From assembly GCA_023430325.1 (NCBI GenBank), contig JAEZAU010000101.1:1-11319 (forward strand): a stretch of DNA of 11,319 bases. The letters are read 5' to 3'. Below are positions 1 through 7,125 of this stretch, piece after piece (position 1 is the first letter of the stretch; each line of letters opens with the position of its first letter). The translations under genes were made by a program, and so were the position numbers. This DNA is from Bacteroidota bacterium. Its GTDB lineage: Bacteria; Bacteroidota; Bacteroidia; Flavobacteriales_F; PHOS-HE28. The notes under the pieces are model-generated. The model was not told the DNA's origin. It made no database searches and worked only from the letters and a program-made list of their open reading frames with translations.

Positions 1-185
1 TAGCGGCTGTTAAGGAAGAAGATCTGGAGGTTGAAGCTCCAGCGCTGCATGTCCTTGTAGAAATCGAACAGGTACGGGTTGTTGTCCACAGCCTCCTGCA
101 GCTGTTCCCATTTGTAATGTTTCGCCAGCAGCTGGGTGAGTGTGGTCTTACCTGAGCCGATGTTGCCTGCGATCGCTATGTGCAT
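1..185 (-). CDS. Deoxynucleoside kinase (dNK family), N-terminal part, cut by window edge
   Basis: Only the first 61 residues are in the window; the rest lies to the left. Residues 3-15 carry the nucleotide-binding P-loop, IAIAGNIGSGKTT, close to the very N-terminus as in deoxyadenosine/deoxyguanosine/deoxycytidine kinases. Residues 31-45 read EAVDNNPYLFDFYKD, matching the segment of this family that contains the catalytic glutamate, and 49-61 (WSFNLQIFFLNSR) matches the following helix. Family members phosphorylate deoxynucleosides to dNMPs in the cytoplasmic salvage pathway; which base is used cannot be told from this fragment. The ATG at 183-185 is chosen because the P-loop starts within a few residues and AAGGAA lies 6 nt upstream (192-197), a rare clear ribosome-binding site in this window. 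It follows the lipoprotein gene by 78 bp on the same strand, so it is probably co-transcribed. Confidence 0.9.
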   Translation of the reverse strand, partial: MHIAIAGNIGSGKTTLTQLLAKHYKWEQLQEAVDNNPYLFDFYKDMQRWSFNLQIFFLNSR

Positions 186-263
186 GCTTTCTTCCTTAGG
201 ACTTGGCGCGAAGATATCGGGCACCACCGTTGGAAAACCGGTTGTGGAAAAGTCGCTGAAATG

Positions 264-1097
264 TCAGCCGCCCGGCGGTACCGGCGCGGTGGTGATCCGA
301 TCCTTCAACAACGTATAGAATAGGCCGCGCTCGATCCGTGCCTCGCGTACCTCTGCGGGTTCCTGCGGCAATACCACCTGGCGGATATCGAAACTCTTCA
401 TGTCATACACGTGCAGGCCGCCATCCTTGAAGAAGTAGAGTTCCTGCCCGCGCACTTGAAAACTTCTTGCGCCGGTGATCGGAATGGTGCGGGCGTAGGT
501 GGCGAAGAGATCGAAGACGAGGATGCCGTTGATGGTATCGTTCACGTACAGCCAGCCATCATGTTCCTGCATGTCGATCGGCCTGGGTGCAAATCCCAGC
601 AATTGGTCCAGCCGTCCGGTGTTGGCGATCTGCCGCAGTTGTTTATCGACCCGTTGAAGGTGTAGTTCGCGTTCGTCGAACAGCCAGAAGTTGTTCTGCA
701 CGCTCATGGCAGCAAGGACCACCTGCGGGAATTGACGCGCAAGTGTGATGGGGCTGCCCTGCACGCTGAGCGTATTGTCCAACACGGCGAGCATGCCCTG
801 TTCCGCGGAGAAGACCATCGGCTTCAACGAGAACGTTGCATCGATGTGCGTAACGCGGCCGAAGGTCTTCACGCTGTTGCGGATCACGAACCGGCCTTGT
901 TTGTCATACAGTTCCAGTACATCTCCTGCCAACGCATACACATTGCCCATTTCATCGGTGGTGAACCGATCGAAGGTGCCGATGATGGTGTTGATCCCGC
1001 TTTGCGATGGAAATTGATCGGGAGCAGATGCGCTCTCCCGCTGAGCCACGCACGAGGTGAAGAACAGCGCGATGAAAGAGATGTACGTGGCGATCAT
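264..1097 (-). CDS. Putative lipoprotein with beta-propeller-like repeats
   Basis: This 277-residue protein begins with a short hydrophobic segment ending in a lipobox-like FTSC (residues 13-16), so Cys16 is the likely lipidated residue and the protein probably sits on the outer-membrane or periplasmic face. The mature part is a string of short strands rich in xxVYAL, LYDKQGRFV, LAVLD, FWLFDEREL, LYVNDTINGILVFD and LYFFKDGGLHVYD, spaced about 40-45 residues apart. That pattern suggests a WD40/NHL-like or six-bladed beta-propeller. I recognise no catalytic motif, and its function is unknown. The ATG (1095-1097) overlaps the TGA of the GH3 gene (1094-1096) as ATGA, which implies translational coupling to GH3. 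The deoxynucleoside kinase follows 78 bp downstream. The fold is inferred from the repeat pattern, not from a profile match. Confidence 0.8.
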   Translation of the reverse strand: MIATYISFIALFFTSCVAQRESASAPDQFPSQSGINTIIGTFDRFTTDEMGNVYALAGDVLELYDKQGRFVIRNSVKTFGRVTHIDATFSLKPMVFSAEQGMLAVLDNTLSVQGSPITLARQFPQVVLAAMSVQNNFWLFDERELHLQRVDKQLRQIANTGRLDQLLGFAPRPIDMQEHDGWLYVNDTINGILVFDLFATYARTIPITGARSFQVRGQELYFFKDGGLHVYDMKSFDIRQVVLPQEPAEVREARIERGLFYTLLKDRITTAPVPPGG

Positions 1098-2605
1098 CGA
1101 TCGGTAGGATGAAGAAGCGGCTCCAGATAGGTGCGATCGTTACTCAGCCGTGGCACCTTGTTCTGCCCGCCGAGCTTTCCGCGCGAGCGCATCCATGCAT
1201 GGAACGTTCCCTGCGGTACAACATGTATGACCGGCCGTTGCAACGCCATGTCGCCTTTGCGCTTGGCGTCGTAATCGGAATTAAGCGAGCGCATGGTGGC
1301 ATCGAGCAGATCGGTGAAGCGATCGAGATCATCCGGCGCACGTTCGAACTCGATGACCCATTCATGTCCGCCGCGTGCGCTTCCATCCATATAGATCGGT
1401 CCGGCGGTGTATTCACTTACGATCGCTGAGGTGCCTTTGCAGGCTTCCTCCAGGCCACGTTCGGCATTCTCCACGATCAGCTCTTCGCCGAAGGCATTGA
1501 TGAAGCTGCGCGTGCGCCCGCTCACCTGTATGCGGTACGGCTTTGTACTGGTGAAGCGGATCGTATCGCCCGGCATATAACGCCACAGGCCCGCGTTGGT
1601 GGTGATAACCAATGCGTATTGCACGTTCTCCTGCACTTCTTCAAGCAGAAGCGTTGCGGGCTTTTCTTTTCCGACCTCTTCCAGCGGAAGGAATTCGAAG
1701 AAGATGCCGTAATCGAGCATCAGCAGAAGATCGTCCGCACCATGACGATCCTGGATGCCGAAGAATCCTTCGCTCGCATTGTAGCTCTCCAGGTAGTTCA
1801 TTCCCGCGGAAGGAATGAGCGCCTCATATTGTGCGCGGTACGGCCTGAAGCTGACGCCGCCATGCATGAAGAGTTCAAGGTTCGGCCACACCTCAAGAAT
1901 ATTCTTCTTTCCTGTGATCTCCAGGATCCGTTTCAACAGAACGAGCGTCCACGATGGCACTCCTGCGATGCAGCGCACATCTTCCCGCATGGTCTCTCGC
2001 GCCATCTTTTCGATCTTCTCCTCCCAGTTGTCCATCAGCGCCGTTTCGATCACGGGCGTACGTTTCATCTCCACCCACATCGGGAGGTTGCGGATGATGA
2101 TGGCCGAGAGATCCCCGGTGTACGCATCCGGACGTAGCTGTTCGATGGTGCTGCTTCCACCGAGCACGAGGCTCTTGCCGAGGTAGAGCTTGCTTTCGGG
2201 GAATTGCTGGTAGTGCAGCGCGATAAGGTCCTTGCCGCCTTTGTAGTGGCAATCCTCCAACGCTTCGCGGCTCACCGGTATGTACTTGCTGCGATCGCTG
2301 GTGGTGCCGCTGCTCTTGGCGAACCAGCGGATATCCGTTGGCCAGAGCAGGTTCTGCTCGCCAGCGCGCATGCGCTCCACGTAGGGCTTTACATCCTCAT
2401 AATCCTGCAACGGAACGCGTTCACGGAAGACATCGGGATCCTTGATCGATGCGTAGTCGTACTTGCGGCCCCATTCGGTGTACTTCGCTGCGCCGATCAG
2501 GTTGTGGAAGACCTCCAGCTGCGCCATGCGCGGATTCTCGCGGAACAGCTCTATCTGCTGCAGGCGCTTCTTGATCAGGAAGGAGAACAGGGCGTTGATG
2601 GGCAT
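1094..2605 (-). CDS. GH3-family acyl-adenylate-forming enzyme
   Basis: This 503-residue protein is a GH3 auxin-responsive-promoter family member (ANL adenylating superfamily) of normal length. Three ATP/AMP-binding motifs are visible: SSGTTSDRSKYIP at residues 98-110, YLESYNASEGFFG at 271-283, and YMPGDTIRF at 343-351. SGRTRSFINAFGEELIVENAE follows from about residue 362 and resembles the hinge into the C-terminal lid. A C-terminal RGKLGGQNKVPRL carries the lysine expected of ANL lids. Plant GH3 enzymes adenylate jasmonate or auxin and join it to amino acids. Bacterial homologues are common in Bacteroidota, but their substrates are, to my knowledge, unestablished, so the reaction beyond carboxylate adenylation is not predicted. 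The protein is cytoplasmic, with no signal peptide. It lies 60 bp after the T9SS protein gene and overlaps the lipoprotein start by 4 bp. No clear Shine-Dalgarno precedes the ATG. Confidence 0.93.
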   Translation of the reverse strand: MPINALFSFLIKKRLQQIELFRENPRMAQLEVFHNLIGAAKYTEWGRKYDYASIKDPDVFRERVPLQDYEDVKPYVERMRAGEQNLLWPTDIRWFAKSSGTTSDRSKYIPVSREALEDCHYKGGKDLIALHYQQFPESKLYLGKSLVLGGSSTIEQLRPDAYTGDLSAIIIRNLPMWVEMKRTPVIETALMDNWEEKIEKMARETMREDVRCIAGVPSWTLVLLKRILEITGKKNILEVWPNLELFMHGGVSFRPYRAQYEALIPSAGMNYLESYNASEGFFGIQDRHGADDLLLMLDYGIFFEFLPLEEVGKEKPATLLLEEVQENVQYALVITTNAGLWRYMPGDTIRFTSTKPYRIQVSGRTRSFINAFGEELIVENAERGLEEACKGTSAIVSEYTAGPIYMDGSARGGHEWVIEFERAPDDLDRFTDLLDATMRSLNSDYDAKRKGDMALQRPVIHVVPQGTFHAWMRSRGKLGGQNKVPRLSNDRTYLEPLLHPTDR

Positions 2606-2665
2606 TCGCAGGGCGAAGATGGTGATGAAGATAGACGGTAGCGATCTACTTCGATCTGCAAATGG

Positions 2666-3526
2666 CTACTGCTTCACCCAACGATGGCTGCCGCGGTTGC
2701 CGAAGCGATCGGTAACGACCGCGTGGTACATCCCGCTTTGGAGTTTCGATGTATCGATCACCTGCCGATCACCTGGGACTTTTTGCTGCAGCACCAGCCT
2801 TCCCCGTGGATCGAATATGACCAGATCATGTTGGCCGGGTGGAAGTTGGAGAAAGAAGTGATCGGTGCCGGGATTAGGATGGACGTTCAATGACCACGAT
2901 GGAATATCTGAGATCTGAGTCGTAAAACTGCAGGATAGATCAGTTTCCGTAACGTTTGTCAGATCTCCATCCATGTAGTCCAATAATTCGTTTATGGTGT
3001 TTTCATAGATACAAGGTCCCGGCATGGTAAAGTAGGTACAAACCCCGATCCGTTCGATCAATGAGTGAAATGTAGTAAGCCAGTAGTGATGAAGAAGGTC
3101 CAACTTGCGAAGTGGAACGCCTTCCAGCCATAAGGTATCGATCGAAATGACTTCGAAATAGTAATAAGTGGCATAACACGTGTCATGCGGTCTTTGCCAT
3201 CGATCTCCTACGGATGCATTGAACCAGAACAAGGTATCCCATGCCTGGAATGAGTTGCTCCATATCTCAACAAGACCCTCATGATCCTTCGTGATCATGG
3301 CAGCGTGCGAATAACTCGTATCAGAAAGTCCATTGTTGACAAATGATCTGCTGATAATCTGTGCCGGATCATTACCGATGATCGTATCACCTGCGTGCCA
3401 CCACCACTGCTCTCCTTGCCCGCCCGGAACGGAGAATGAATGGTGCCATTCCGCTCCTGGCGGACACCAACTCTGAGCGTATGAACCCAATGACAGACAG
3501 GCGAATAGGACCATAAGGACCCGCAT
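2666..3526 (-). CDS. Secreted protein with T9SS type A sorting domain
   Basis: The protein has 286 residues from the ATG at 3524-3526, chosen because it places a signal peptide (MRVLMVLFACLSLGSYAQ, residues 1-18) at the N-terminus. The same frame stays open upstream to an ATG at 3736, but that extension is non-hydrophobic and crosses repeats and the terminator hairpin. The mature region starts SWCPPGAEWHHSF and has few cysteines (21, 117, 163, 172, 199). ERIG at 158-161 and the WCPPGA start recall, from memory, a recurrent family of Flavobacteriales secreted proteins of unknown role. Residues about 212-286 form a typical T9SS type A sorting domain: LNVHPNPGTDHF, then LVIFDPRGRLV, then LQSGMYHAVV. 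It should therefore be exported by Sec and then through the outer membrane by T9SS, with the C-terminal domain removed. The gene is AT-richer than its neighbours. GH3 follows 60 bp downstream. Confidence 0.85.
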   Translation of the reverse strand: MRVLMVLFACLSLGSYAQSWCPPGAEWHHSFSVPGGQGEQWWWHAGDTIIGNDPAQIISRSFVNNGLSDTSYSHAAMITKDHEGLVEIWSNSFQAWDTLFWFNASVGDRWQRPHDTCYATYYYFEVISIDTLWLEGVPLRKLDLLHHYWLTTFHSLIERIGVCTYFTMPGPCIYENTINELLDYMDGDLTNVTETDLSCSFTTQISDIPSWSLNVHPNPGTDHFFLQLPPGQHDLVIFDPRGRLVLQQKVPGDRQVIDTSKLQSGMYHAVVTDRFGNRGSHRWVKQ

Positions 3527-3601
3527 GATCGGATTTTTGATCCAGTGAATATACTGGCATTCAAAAGATTCCAACTTGGCCGGAAAAACTTTTCCACTCC
3601 C

Positions 3602-3632
3602 CCCGTAACCTTCCCCCGACACCTCCCGTAAC
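3602..3632 (-). repeat. Short direct repeat, GTTACGGG x2
   Basis: On the minus strand GTTACGGG occurs twice (plus-strand 3625-3632 and 3602-3609) with 15 nt between, each copy followed by a G-rich run. A related TTTACGGGA lies at 3702-3709. They sit in the untranslated stretch upstream of the T9SS-protein gene. They could be an operator or part of a dispersed intergenic repeat; nothing in the window decides between these. Confidence 0.35.
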
Positions 3633-3668
3633 AAAGGCAGGTTTTGGTTAGTGGATCTAAGGGCAAGC

Positions 3669-3697
3669 AGAGGGCTCCGGGTTTCCCGGGGCCTTCT
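3669..3697 (+). other. Imperfect 13-bp inverted repeat (hairpin)
   Basis: The left arm at 3669-3681 (AGAGGGCTCCGGG) and right arm at 3685-3697 (CCCGGGGCCTTCT) enclose a TTT loop. In a plus-strand transcript all 13 positions can pair, two of them as G-U wobbles. In a minus-strand transcript the same two positions become A-C mismatches. It lies 13 bp from the perfect hairpin at 3711-3747, so the two form a tandem hairpin block. No plus-strand gene ends here, so its role is unclear. Confidence 0.4.
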
Positions 3698-3710
3698 GTG
3701 GTTTACGGGA

Positions 3711-3747
3711 AATGCAAAAGGGTGGAGCAACTCCACCCTTTTGCATT
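3711..3747 (-). terminator. Perfect 17-bp hairpin, likely terminator of sppA
   Basis: The arms at 3711-3727 (AATGCAAAAGGGTGGAG) and 3731-3747 are exact reverse complements around a 3-nt loop. It starts 15 nt after the sppA stop codon and lies well upstream of the next minus-strand gene, which is the expected place for a terminator. Reading along the minus strand the second arm ends CTCCACCCTTTTGCATT, so the U-rich part lies inside the stem; there is no long free U-tail. Termination is therefore likely but not certain. An RNA-stabilising or processing hairpin is the alternative. Confidence 0.65.
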
Positions 3748-3762
3748 GATGCAGGTCGCCGA

Positions 3763-5580
3763 TCAGCGGATCGTGATGTCGTACGGCATTCTTGCTTGTA
3801 TGCCGAAGCTCTTTTTCGCTTCCTGTATCCGCTTGAACTGGCCCAGCATCTCCAGATCATCGGTGCCGAGCATCTGTGTGGCAGCCCAGATCTTCGCGCT
3901 GGTGTTCAACTCTTCGAGCAGTTCTTCGAAGAACTCCTTCTGCTCGGGAAGTTCCACCTGCTTGTAGTCATCACCTAGTTCGGCGAGGCGTGCGGCTTCT
4001 GCGATCGCATCTTCCAGGCCGCCCATCTCATCCACAAGGCCCAAACGCTTGGCCTCCGTTCCGCTCCATACACGACCCTGGCCGATCGAATCCACCATCG
4101 CAACATCCAATCCACGGCCATCGGCTACGCGCTGCTTGAAGGTGCCGTAGATGTCATCCACATAGAGCTGGATGATGCGCAATTCCTGATCGCTCAGCGG
4201 ACGGCTCACGGTGAGCATGTCGGCGTACTTGTGTGTCTTCTCCACATCGAAGGTGATGCCGAGCTTATTGTTGAAGAAGCCCTGCATGTTGGGGATCATG
4301 CCGAACACGCCGATCGAACCGGTGATGGTGGTTGGTTGCGCGTAGATCTTGGTGGCCGGTGCACTGATGTAGTAGCCACCGCTGGCCGCCACATCACCCA
4401 TGCTCACCACGATCGGTTTCTTCTCGGCGATCAATTTCACCTCACGCCAGATGATCTCGCTGGCCAGCGCACTTCCACCTGGCGAGTTCACACGGAACAC
4501 CACGGCCTTCACATCATCATCCTCGCGCACATCGCGCAGCGTTTCGCCCAGATCGGAGCTGCCGATGGTGCCATCCTCGTTATCGCCTGAAGCGATCGAA
4601 CCTTCTGCATACACCACCGCGAGCTTGTTCTTTCCGCTGGTGGTGCTGGTCTTGTCCTTCGCACGTTTGCTCGGATGGTTGAAGCTTTTCGCATAATCCT
4701 TCAGATCGGCGAACTCCAGCTTCTTGTCCAACGGCAATTCCATGCGCTCCTTCATCATCTCATGCACCTCATCGAAATACTTCGCGCCGGTGATGAAATT
4801 GTGTTGCGTCGCGCTGATGTCACTGCGCACCAGCATGCTGTCGGCGATCACGTTCAAACGATCCACCGGAATGTTGCGAGCGGTGCTTACGGCGTTGCTG
4901 TGCTCGTTCCAGAAGTCGGCCAGTAGTTTGCGGATCTGCTCGCGGTTCGGCTCGCTCATCTTGTCCTCGGTGAACGTTTCGCCAAATGCCTTGAACTTGT
5001 TATTGCTGCCGCGCACCAATTGGATATCGATCCCGAGTTTTTCGAACAGGCCCTTCAGGAACATCGGCTCCGAAGCAAGGCCGCGATAATCCACATCGCC
5101 TTTCGGTTGCAGGTAGATCTCGTCGGCGGCAGTGGCCAGATAATATGCGGCTTGCGTATAGAATTCGCTGTGCGCGATCACCGGCTTGCCACTCTCCTCC
5201 TTGAATTCGATGAGCTTGTCCCGGATCTCCTTCAGCGATCCGAAACCGGCCTGCACCATCACCATGTCCAGGTAGATCCCTTTGATCTTGTCATCGGTCT
5301 TCGCATGCTCCAGGCTCGCGAGGATCGTGTTCACACCGATGTGCTGGCTGCCGCTGAACGGCCCGAAGTCAAAGTCGAAGTCGTCCTTGCGCCCACGGTC
5401 CTTTATCTCCTTGTCGAAGGTGATCCGCAGCACCGAATCGTTCTTTATCTCGGCTGTCTTGCCCGAGCCGGCCATGGCGGCCATCGCGGCGATGCTGCCG
5501 ATCAGGATGAAGATCAGGATCGCGCCCACCAGGAAAGTTCCCAGCATGGAGGCGAGCATGAATTTGAAGAACTGTCTCAT
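3763..5580 (-). CDS. sppA: Signal peptide peptidase SppA, 67K type
   Basis: This 605-residue protein has the long, two-domain (67K) form of the protease that degrades cleaved signal peptides in the membrane (peptidase family S49). Residues about 8-36 are a single N-terminal membrane anchor, with the catalytic domains on the periplasmic side. The first ClpP-like domain carries NNKFKAFGETF (193-203); Lys197 aligns with the catalytic lysine (K209 of the E. coli enzyme). The second carries VNSPGGSALASE (365-376) and MGDVAASGGYYIS (394-406); Ser400 aligns with the nucleophile (S409 in E. coli). Both catalytic residues are therefore present, as are the TGSIGVFG segment (420-427) and the later SGRVWSGTEAKRLGLVDE-like stretch (here QGRVWSG). 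The ATG at 5578-5580 is the only one that keeps the full anchor. The gene is apparently monocistronic: a 360-bp gap lies upstream and the hairpin at 3711-3747 downstream. Confidence 0.96.
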   Translation of the reverse strand: MRQFFKFMLASMLGTFLVGAILIFILIGSIAAMAAMAGSGKTAEIKNDSVLRITFDKEIKDRGRKDDFDFDFGPFSGSQHIGVNTILASLEHAKTDDKIKGIYLDMVMVQAGFGSLKEIRDKLIEFKEESGKPVIAHSEFYTQAAYYLATAADEIYLQPKGDVDYRGLASEPMFLKGLFEKLGIDIQLVRGSNNKFKAFGETFTEDKMSEPNREQIRKLLADFWNEHSNAVSTARNIPVDRLNVIADSMLVRSDISATQHNFITGAKYFDEVHEMMKERMELPLDKKLEFADLKDYAKSFNHPSKRAKDKTSTTSGKNKLAVVYAEGSIASGDNEDGTIGSSDLGETLRDVREDDDVKAVVFRVNSPGGSALASEIIWREVKLIAEKKPIVVSMGDVAASGGYYISAPATKIYAQPTTITGSIGVFGMIPNMQGFFNNKLGITFDVEKTHKYADMLTVSRPLSDQELRIIQLYVDDIYGTFKQRVADGRGLDVAMVDSIGQGRVWSGTEAKRLGLVDEMGGLEDAIAEAARLAELGDDYKQVELPEQKEFFEELLEELNTSAKIWAATQMLGTDDLEMLGQFKRIQEAKKSFGIQARMPYDITIR

Positions 5581-5603
5581 TGGTCCGTGGTCGTTTACGG
5601 ATC

Positions 5604-5611
5604 CGAAACTA
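5604..5611 (-). promoter_or_regulatory. Candidate Bacteroidota -7 element of sppA
   Basis: On the minus strand TAGTTTCG matches the Bacteroidota -7 consensus TAnnTTTG at all but one position and lies 23 nt before the sppA ATG. No good -33 TTTG is seen at the usual distance upstream, so the call is weak. Confidence 0.28.
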
Positions 5612-5679
5612 GTGGATCGAAGAATGCAGCATGTGCGCGATCACACGAGCGGGAGCAGGGGGGGATGGAGGGAAGGATA

Positions 5680-5696
5680 AGCTGCAAGCTGCAAGG
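5680..5696. repeat. Tandem AGCTGCA heptamer (2.3 copies)
   Basis: AGCTGCA is repeated head to tail at 5680-5686 and 5687-5693, followed by AGG. Read on the minus strand it is CTTGCAGCTTGCAGCT. It is too short for a CRISPR or a coding repeat and looks like the remnant of a dispersed intergenic element. Confidence 0.45.
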
Positions 5697-5741
5697 CACA
5701 AGCGAAACGCGATCCGATCGAAGATGGTTCACTGTAATTCA

Positions 5742-5778
5742 TTGAAGCTTGGAACTTGAGCCTTGTGTTTTGAAGCTT
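5742..5778. repeat. Direct repeat TTGAAGCTT x2 around a degenerate spacer
   Basis: TTGAAGCTT occurs at 5742-5750 and 5770-5778. The 19-nt spacer contains related words (AACTTGAG, CCTTGTG). Because the repeat contains the palindrome AAGCTT, the copies can also pair with each other. The word content resembles that of the heptamer at 5680-5696, so both may belong to one degenerate intergenic repeat. Confidence 0.4.
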
Positions 5779-5913
5779 CTTTTGGGCGTATCCCTTCGGG
5801 CCGGGCCAATGCTTCAAGTCCTCAGCCGCCAAATGCACGGCTTCCGGGCTTTCCGCGCATGTCCCTTACGCGCTGCGCAGTGCCAGATGATCTTCCGATC
5901 GAAGCATTATTCC

Positions 5914-5941
5914 TGACAACCCATAACTGACAACCGACAAC
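5914..5941. repeat. TGACAAC-type short repeat x3 at regulator 3' end
   Basis: TGACAAC occurs at 5914-5920 and 5928-5934, and GACAAC again at 5936-5941, where it touches the stop codon of the regulator. The unit spacing is irregular (14 and 8 nt). It lies where a terminator would be expected but does not form a hairpin. Confidence 0.4.
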
Positions 5942-7113
5942 TACCCCCGCGGCACCGCATACGCCTTTACTTCACTATCCGTGATCTCCTTCCCGCTCAG
6001 GATCACCAAGCGCTCGATCACGTTCCGCAGCTCGCGCACGTTGCCTGTCCACGGCAATTTCTGCAGCTCCTTCACCGCCTTGTCGTTGATCTTCTTTGCA
6101 GGAATTCCCTGCTCGTTGCAGACCTGCGCAATGAAGTGATCGGCCAGCAATGGAATATCCTCCGTGCGTTCGCTCAGGCTTGGCACATGGATCGGGATCA
6201 CGCTCAGGCGATGGAACAGATCCTCGCGGAAACGTCCTTCTGCGATCTCTTTTTTCAGGTCCTTGTTCGTCGCCGCCACCACACGAACGTTCACGCGGAT
6301 GTCCTTGTCGCCACCAACGGGTGTGATCCGGTTCTCCTGCAACGCGCGCAACACCTTCGCTTGCGCCGAAAGACTCATATCGCCGATCTCATCCAGGAAA
6401 AGCGTTCCGCCATCAGCCAATTCGAACTTGCCTTTCCGATCCTTGAAAGCGCTGGTGAAACTCCCTTTCATGTGACCGAAAAGTTCGCTCTCGATCAATT
6501 CACTGGGGATCGCCGCGCAATTCACTTCAATGAACGGTCCACTGGCGCGTGCGCTTTTTTCGTGGATCATGCGCGCCACACCTTCCTTGCCTGCACCATT
6601 GCCACCGGTGATCAGCACGCGCGCATCGCTGGGCGCCACCTTCTCGATCATTTCCTTGATCTCCCTCAGCGCCTTGCTTTCACCCACCATCTGGGTGGCC
6701 TGCGCTTTCTTGCTCACCTTCTGGCGGAGCACTTTGGTCTCTTCCACCAGATTCTTCCGATCCAGCGCGTTGCGCACGCTCACCAGGATCCGGTTGATGT
6801 CCGGTGGTTTCTGGATGAAATCGAAAGCCCCTTTTTTCAGTGCATCCACGGCGGTATCGATCGTGCCATGGCCGCTGATCATCACCACGGGCAACTCATC
6901 ATTGATCGCCTGGATCTTCTCGAGCACTTCGAGCCCATCCATCTTCGGCATCTTGATGTCGCACATCACCAGATCGAACTTGCCCACCTTGGCCTTGCTG
7001 AATCCGCTGCTGCCGTCCTCGGCTTCTTCCACCTTGTGCCCTTCATGCTCCAGGATCTCGCGGAGCGCATAACGGATCGCTTTTTCGTCGTCTATGATGA
7101 GGATGTTGGCCAT
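5941..7113 (-). CDS. NtrC-type sigma-54 response regulator lacking a DNA-binding domain
   Basis: This 390-residue protein has an N-terminal receiver domain (about 3-115) with acidic pair Asp8/Asp9, phospho-acceptor Asp52 in CDIKMPKMDG, Ser80 and Lys102. An AAA+ sigma-54 interaction domain (about 141-375) follows: Walker A TGGNGAGKE (Lys176), GSFTSA at 217-222 in place of canonical GAFTGA, Walker B LFLDEIGD (Asp241/Glu242), sensor I ATNKDL, the arginine-finger region GRFREDLFHRL (293-303) and sensor II GNVRELRN (357-364). It ends at residue 390, about 15 residues after the AAA+ lid, with no Fis-type helix-turn-helix. It should respond to a histidine kinase and remodel sigma-54 polymerase from solution or through a partner. 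As I recall, Flavobacteria carry a similar HTH-less family with GAFTSA. No kinase gene is nearby. It is divergent from the 890-residue surface protein. Confidence 0.93.
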   Translation of the reverse strand: MANILIIDDEKAIRYALREILEHEGHKVEEAEDGSSGFSKAKVGKFDLVMCDIKMPKMDGLEVLEKIQAINDELPVVMISGHGTIDTAVDALKKGAFDFIQKPPDINRILVSVRNALDRKNLVEETKVLRQKVSKKAQATQMVGESKALREIKEMIEKVAPSDARVLITGGNGAGKEGVARMIHEKSARASGPFIEVNCAAIPSELIESELFGHMKGSFTSAFKDRKGKFELADGGTLFLDEIGDMSLSAQAKVLRALQENRITPVGGDKDIRVNVRVVAATNKDLKKEIAEGRFREDLFHRLSVIPIHVPSLSERTEDIPLLADHFIAQVCNEQGIPAKKINDKAVKELQKLPWTGNVRELRNVIERLVILSGKEITDSEVKAYAVPRG

Positions 7114-7117
7114 GGCG

Positions 7118-7125
7118 CAAAGATG
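7118..7125 (-). promoter_or_regulatory. Candidate -7 element of the regulator gene
   Basis: On the minus strand CATCTTTG matches TAnnTTTG except at the first base and ends 4 nt before the ATG (cat at 7111-7113). If used, transcription would begin at or almost at the start codon, giving a nearly leaderless message. No TTTG is seen at the -33 position, so this is tentative. The rest of the 125-bp divergent spacer shows no sigma-54 (TGGCAC-N5-TTGC) site. Confidence 0.33.

Larger units (their letters stand above)
5581..5940. other. Gene-free intergenic region upstream of sppA
   Basis: This 360-bp stretch holds no convincing gene: its short open frames have no family resemblance and low-complexity content. 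It contains three clusters of short repeats (5680-5696, 5742-5778, 5914-5941), a weak candidate promoter for sppA (5604-5611) and a G-rich patch near 5651-5674. I see no strong rho-independent terminator for the regulator gene whose stop is at 5941-5943. Confidence 0.6.

Noticed and set aside
2204..2641. A 145-codon plus-strand open frame over the GH3 start
   Set aside because: It is antisense to GH3 motif I and its N-terminus, and has no recognisable features.
3527..3736. A 70-residue N-terminal extension of the T9SS-sorted protein from the ATG at 3736
   Set aside because: It would place the signal peptide internally and cover the terminator hairpin and G-rich repeats; the ATG at 3526 gives a normal signal peptide.
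5020..5745. A 241-codon plus-strand open frame opposite the sppA N-terminal half
   Set aside because: It is antisense to sppA, whose catalytic motifs and anchor are clear; the frame has low-complexity content and runs into the repeat region.
5680..5941. Repeat clusters as a possible CRISPR array
   Set aside because: Units are 6-9 nt, irregularly spaced and without spacers of constant length; no cas genes are nearby.
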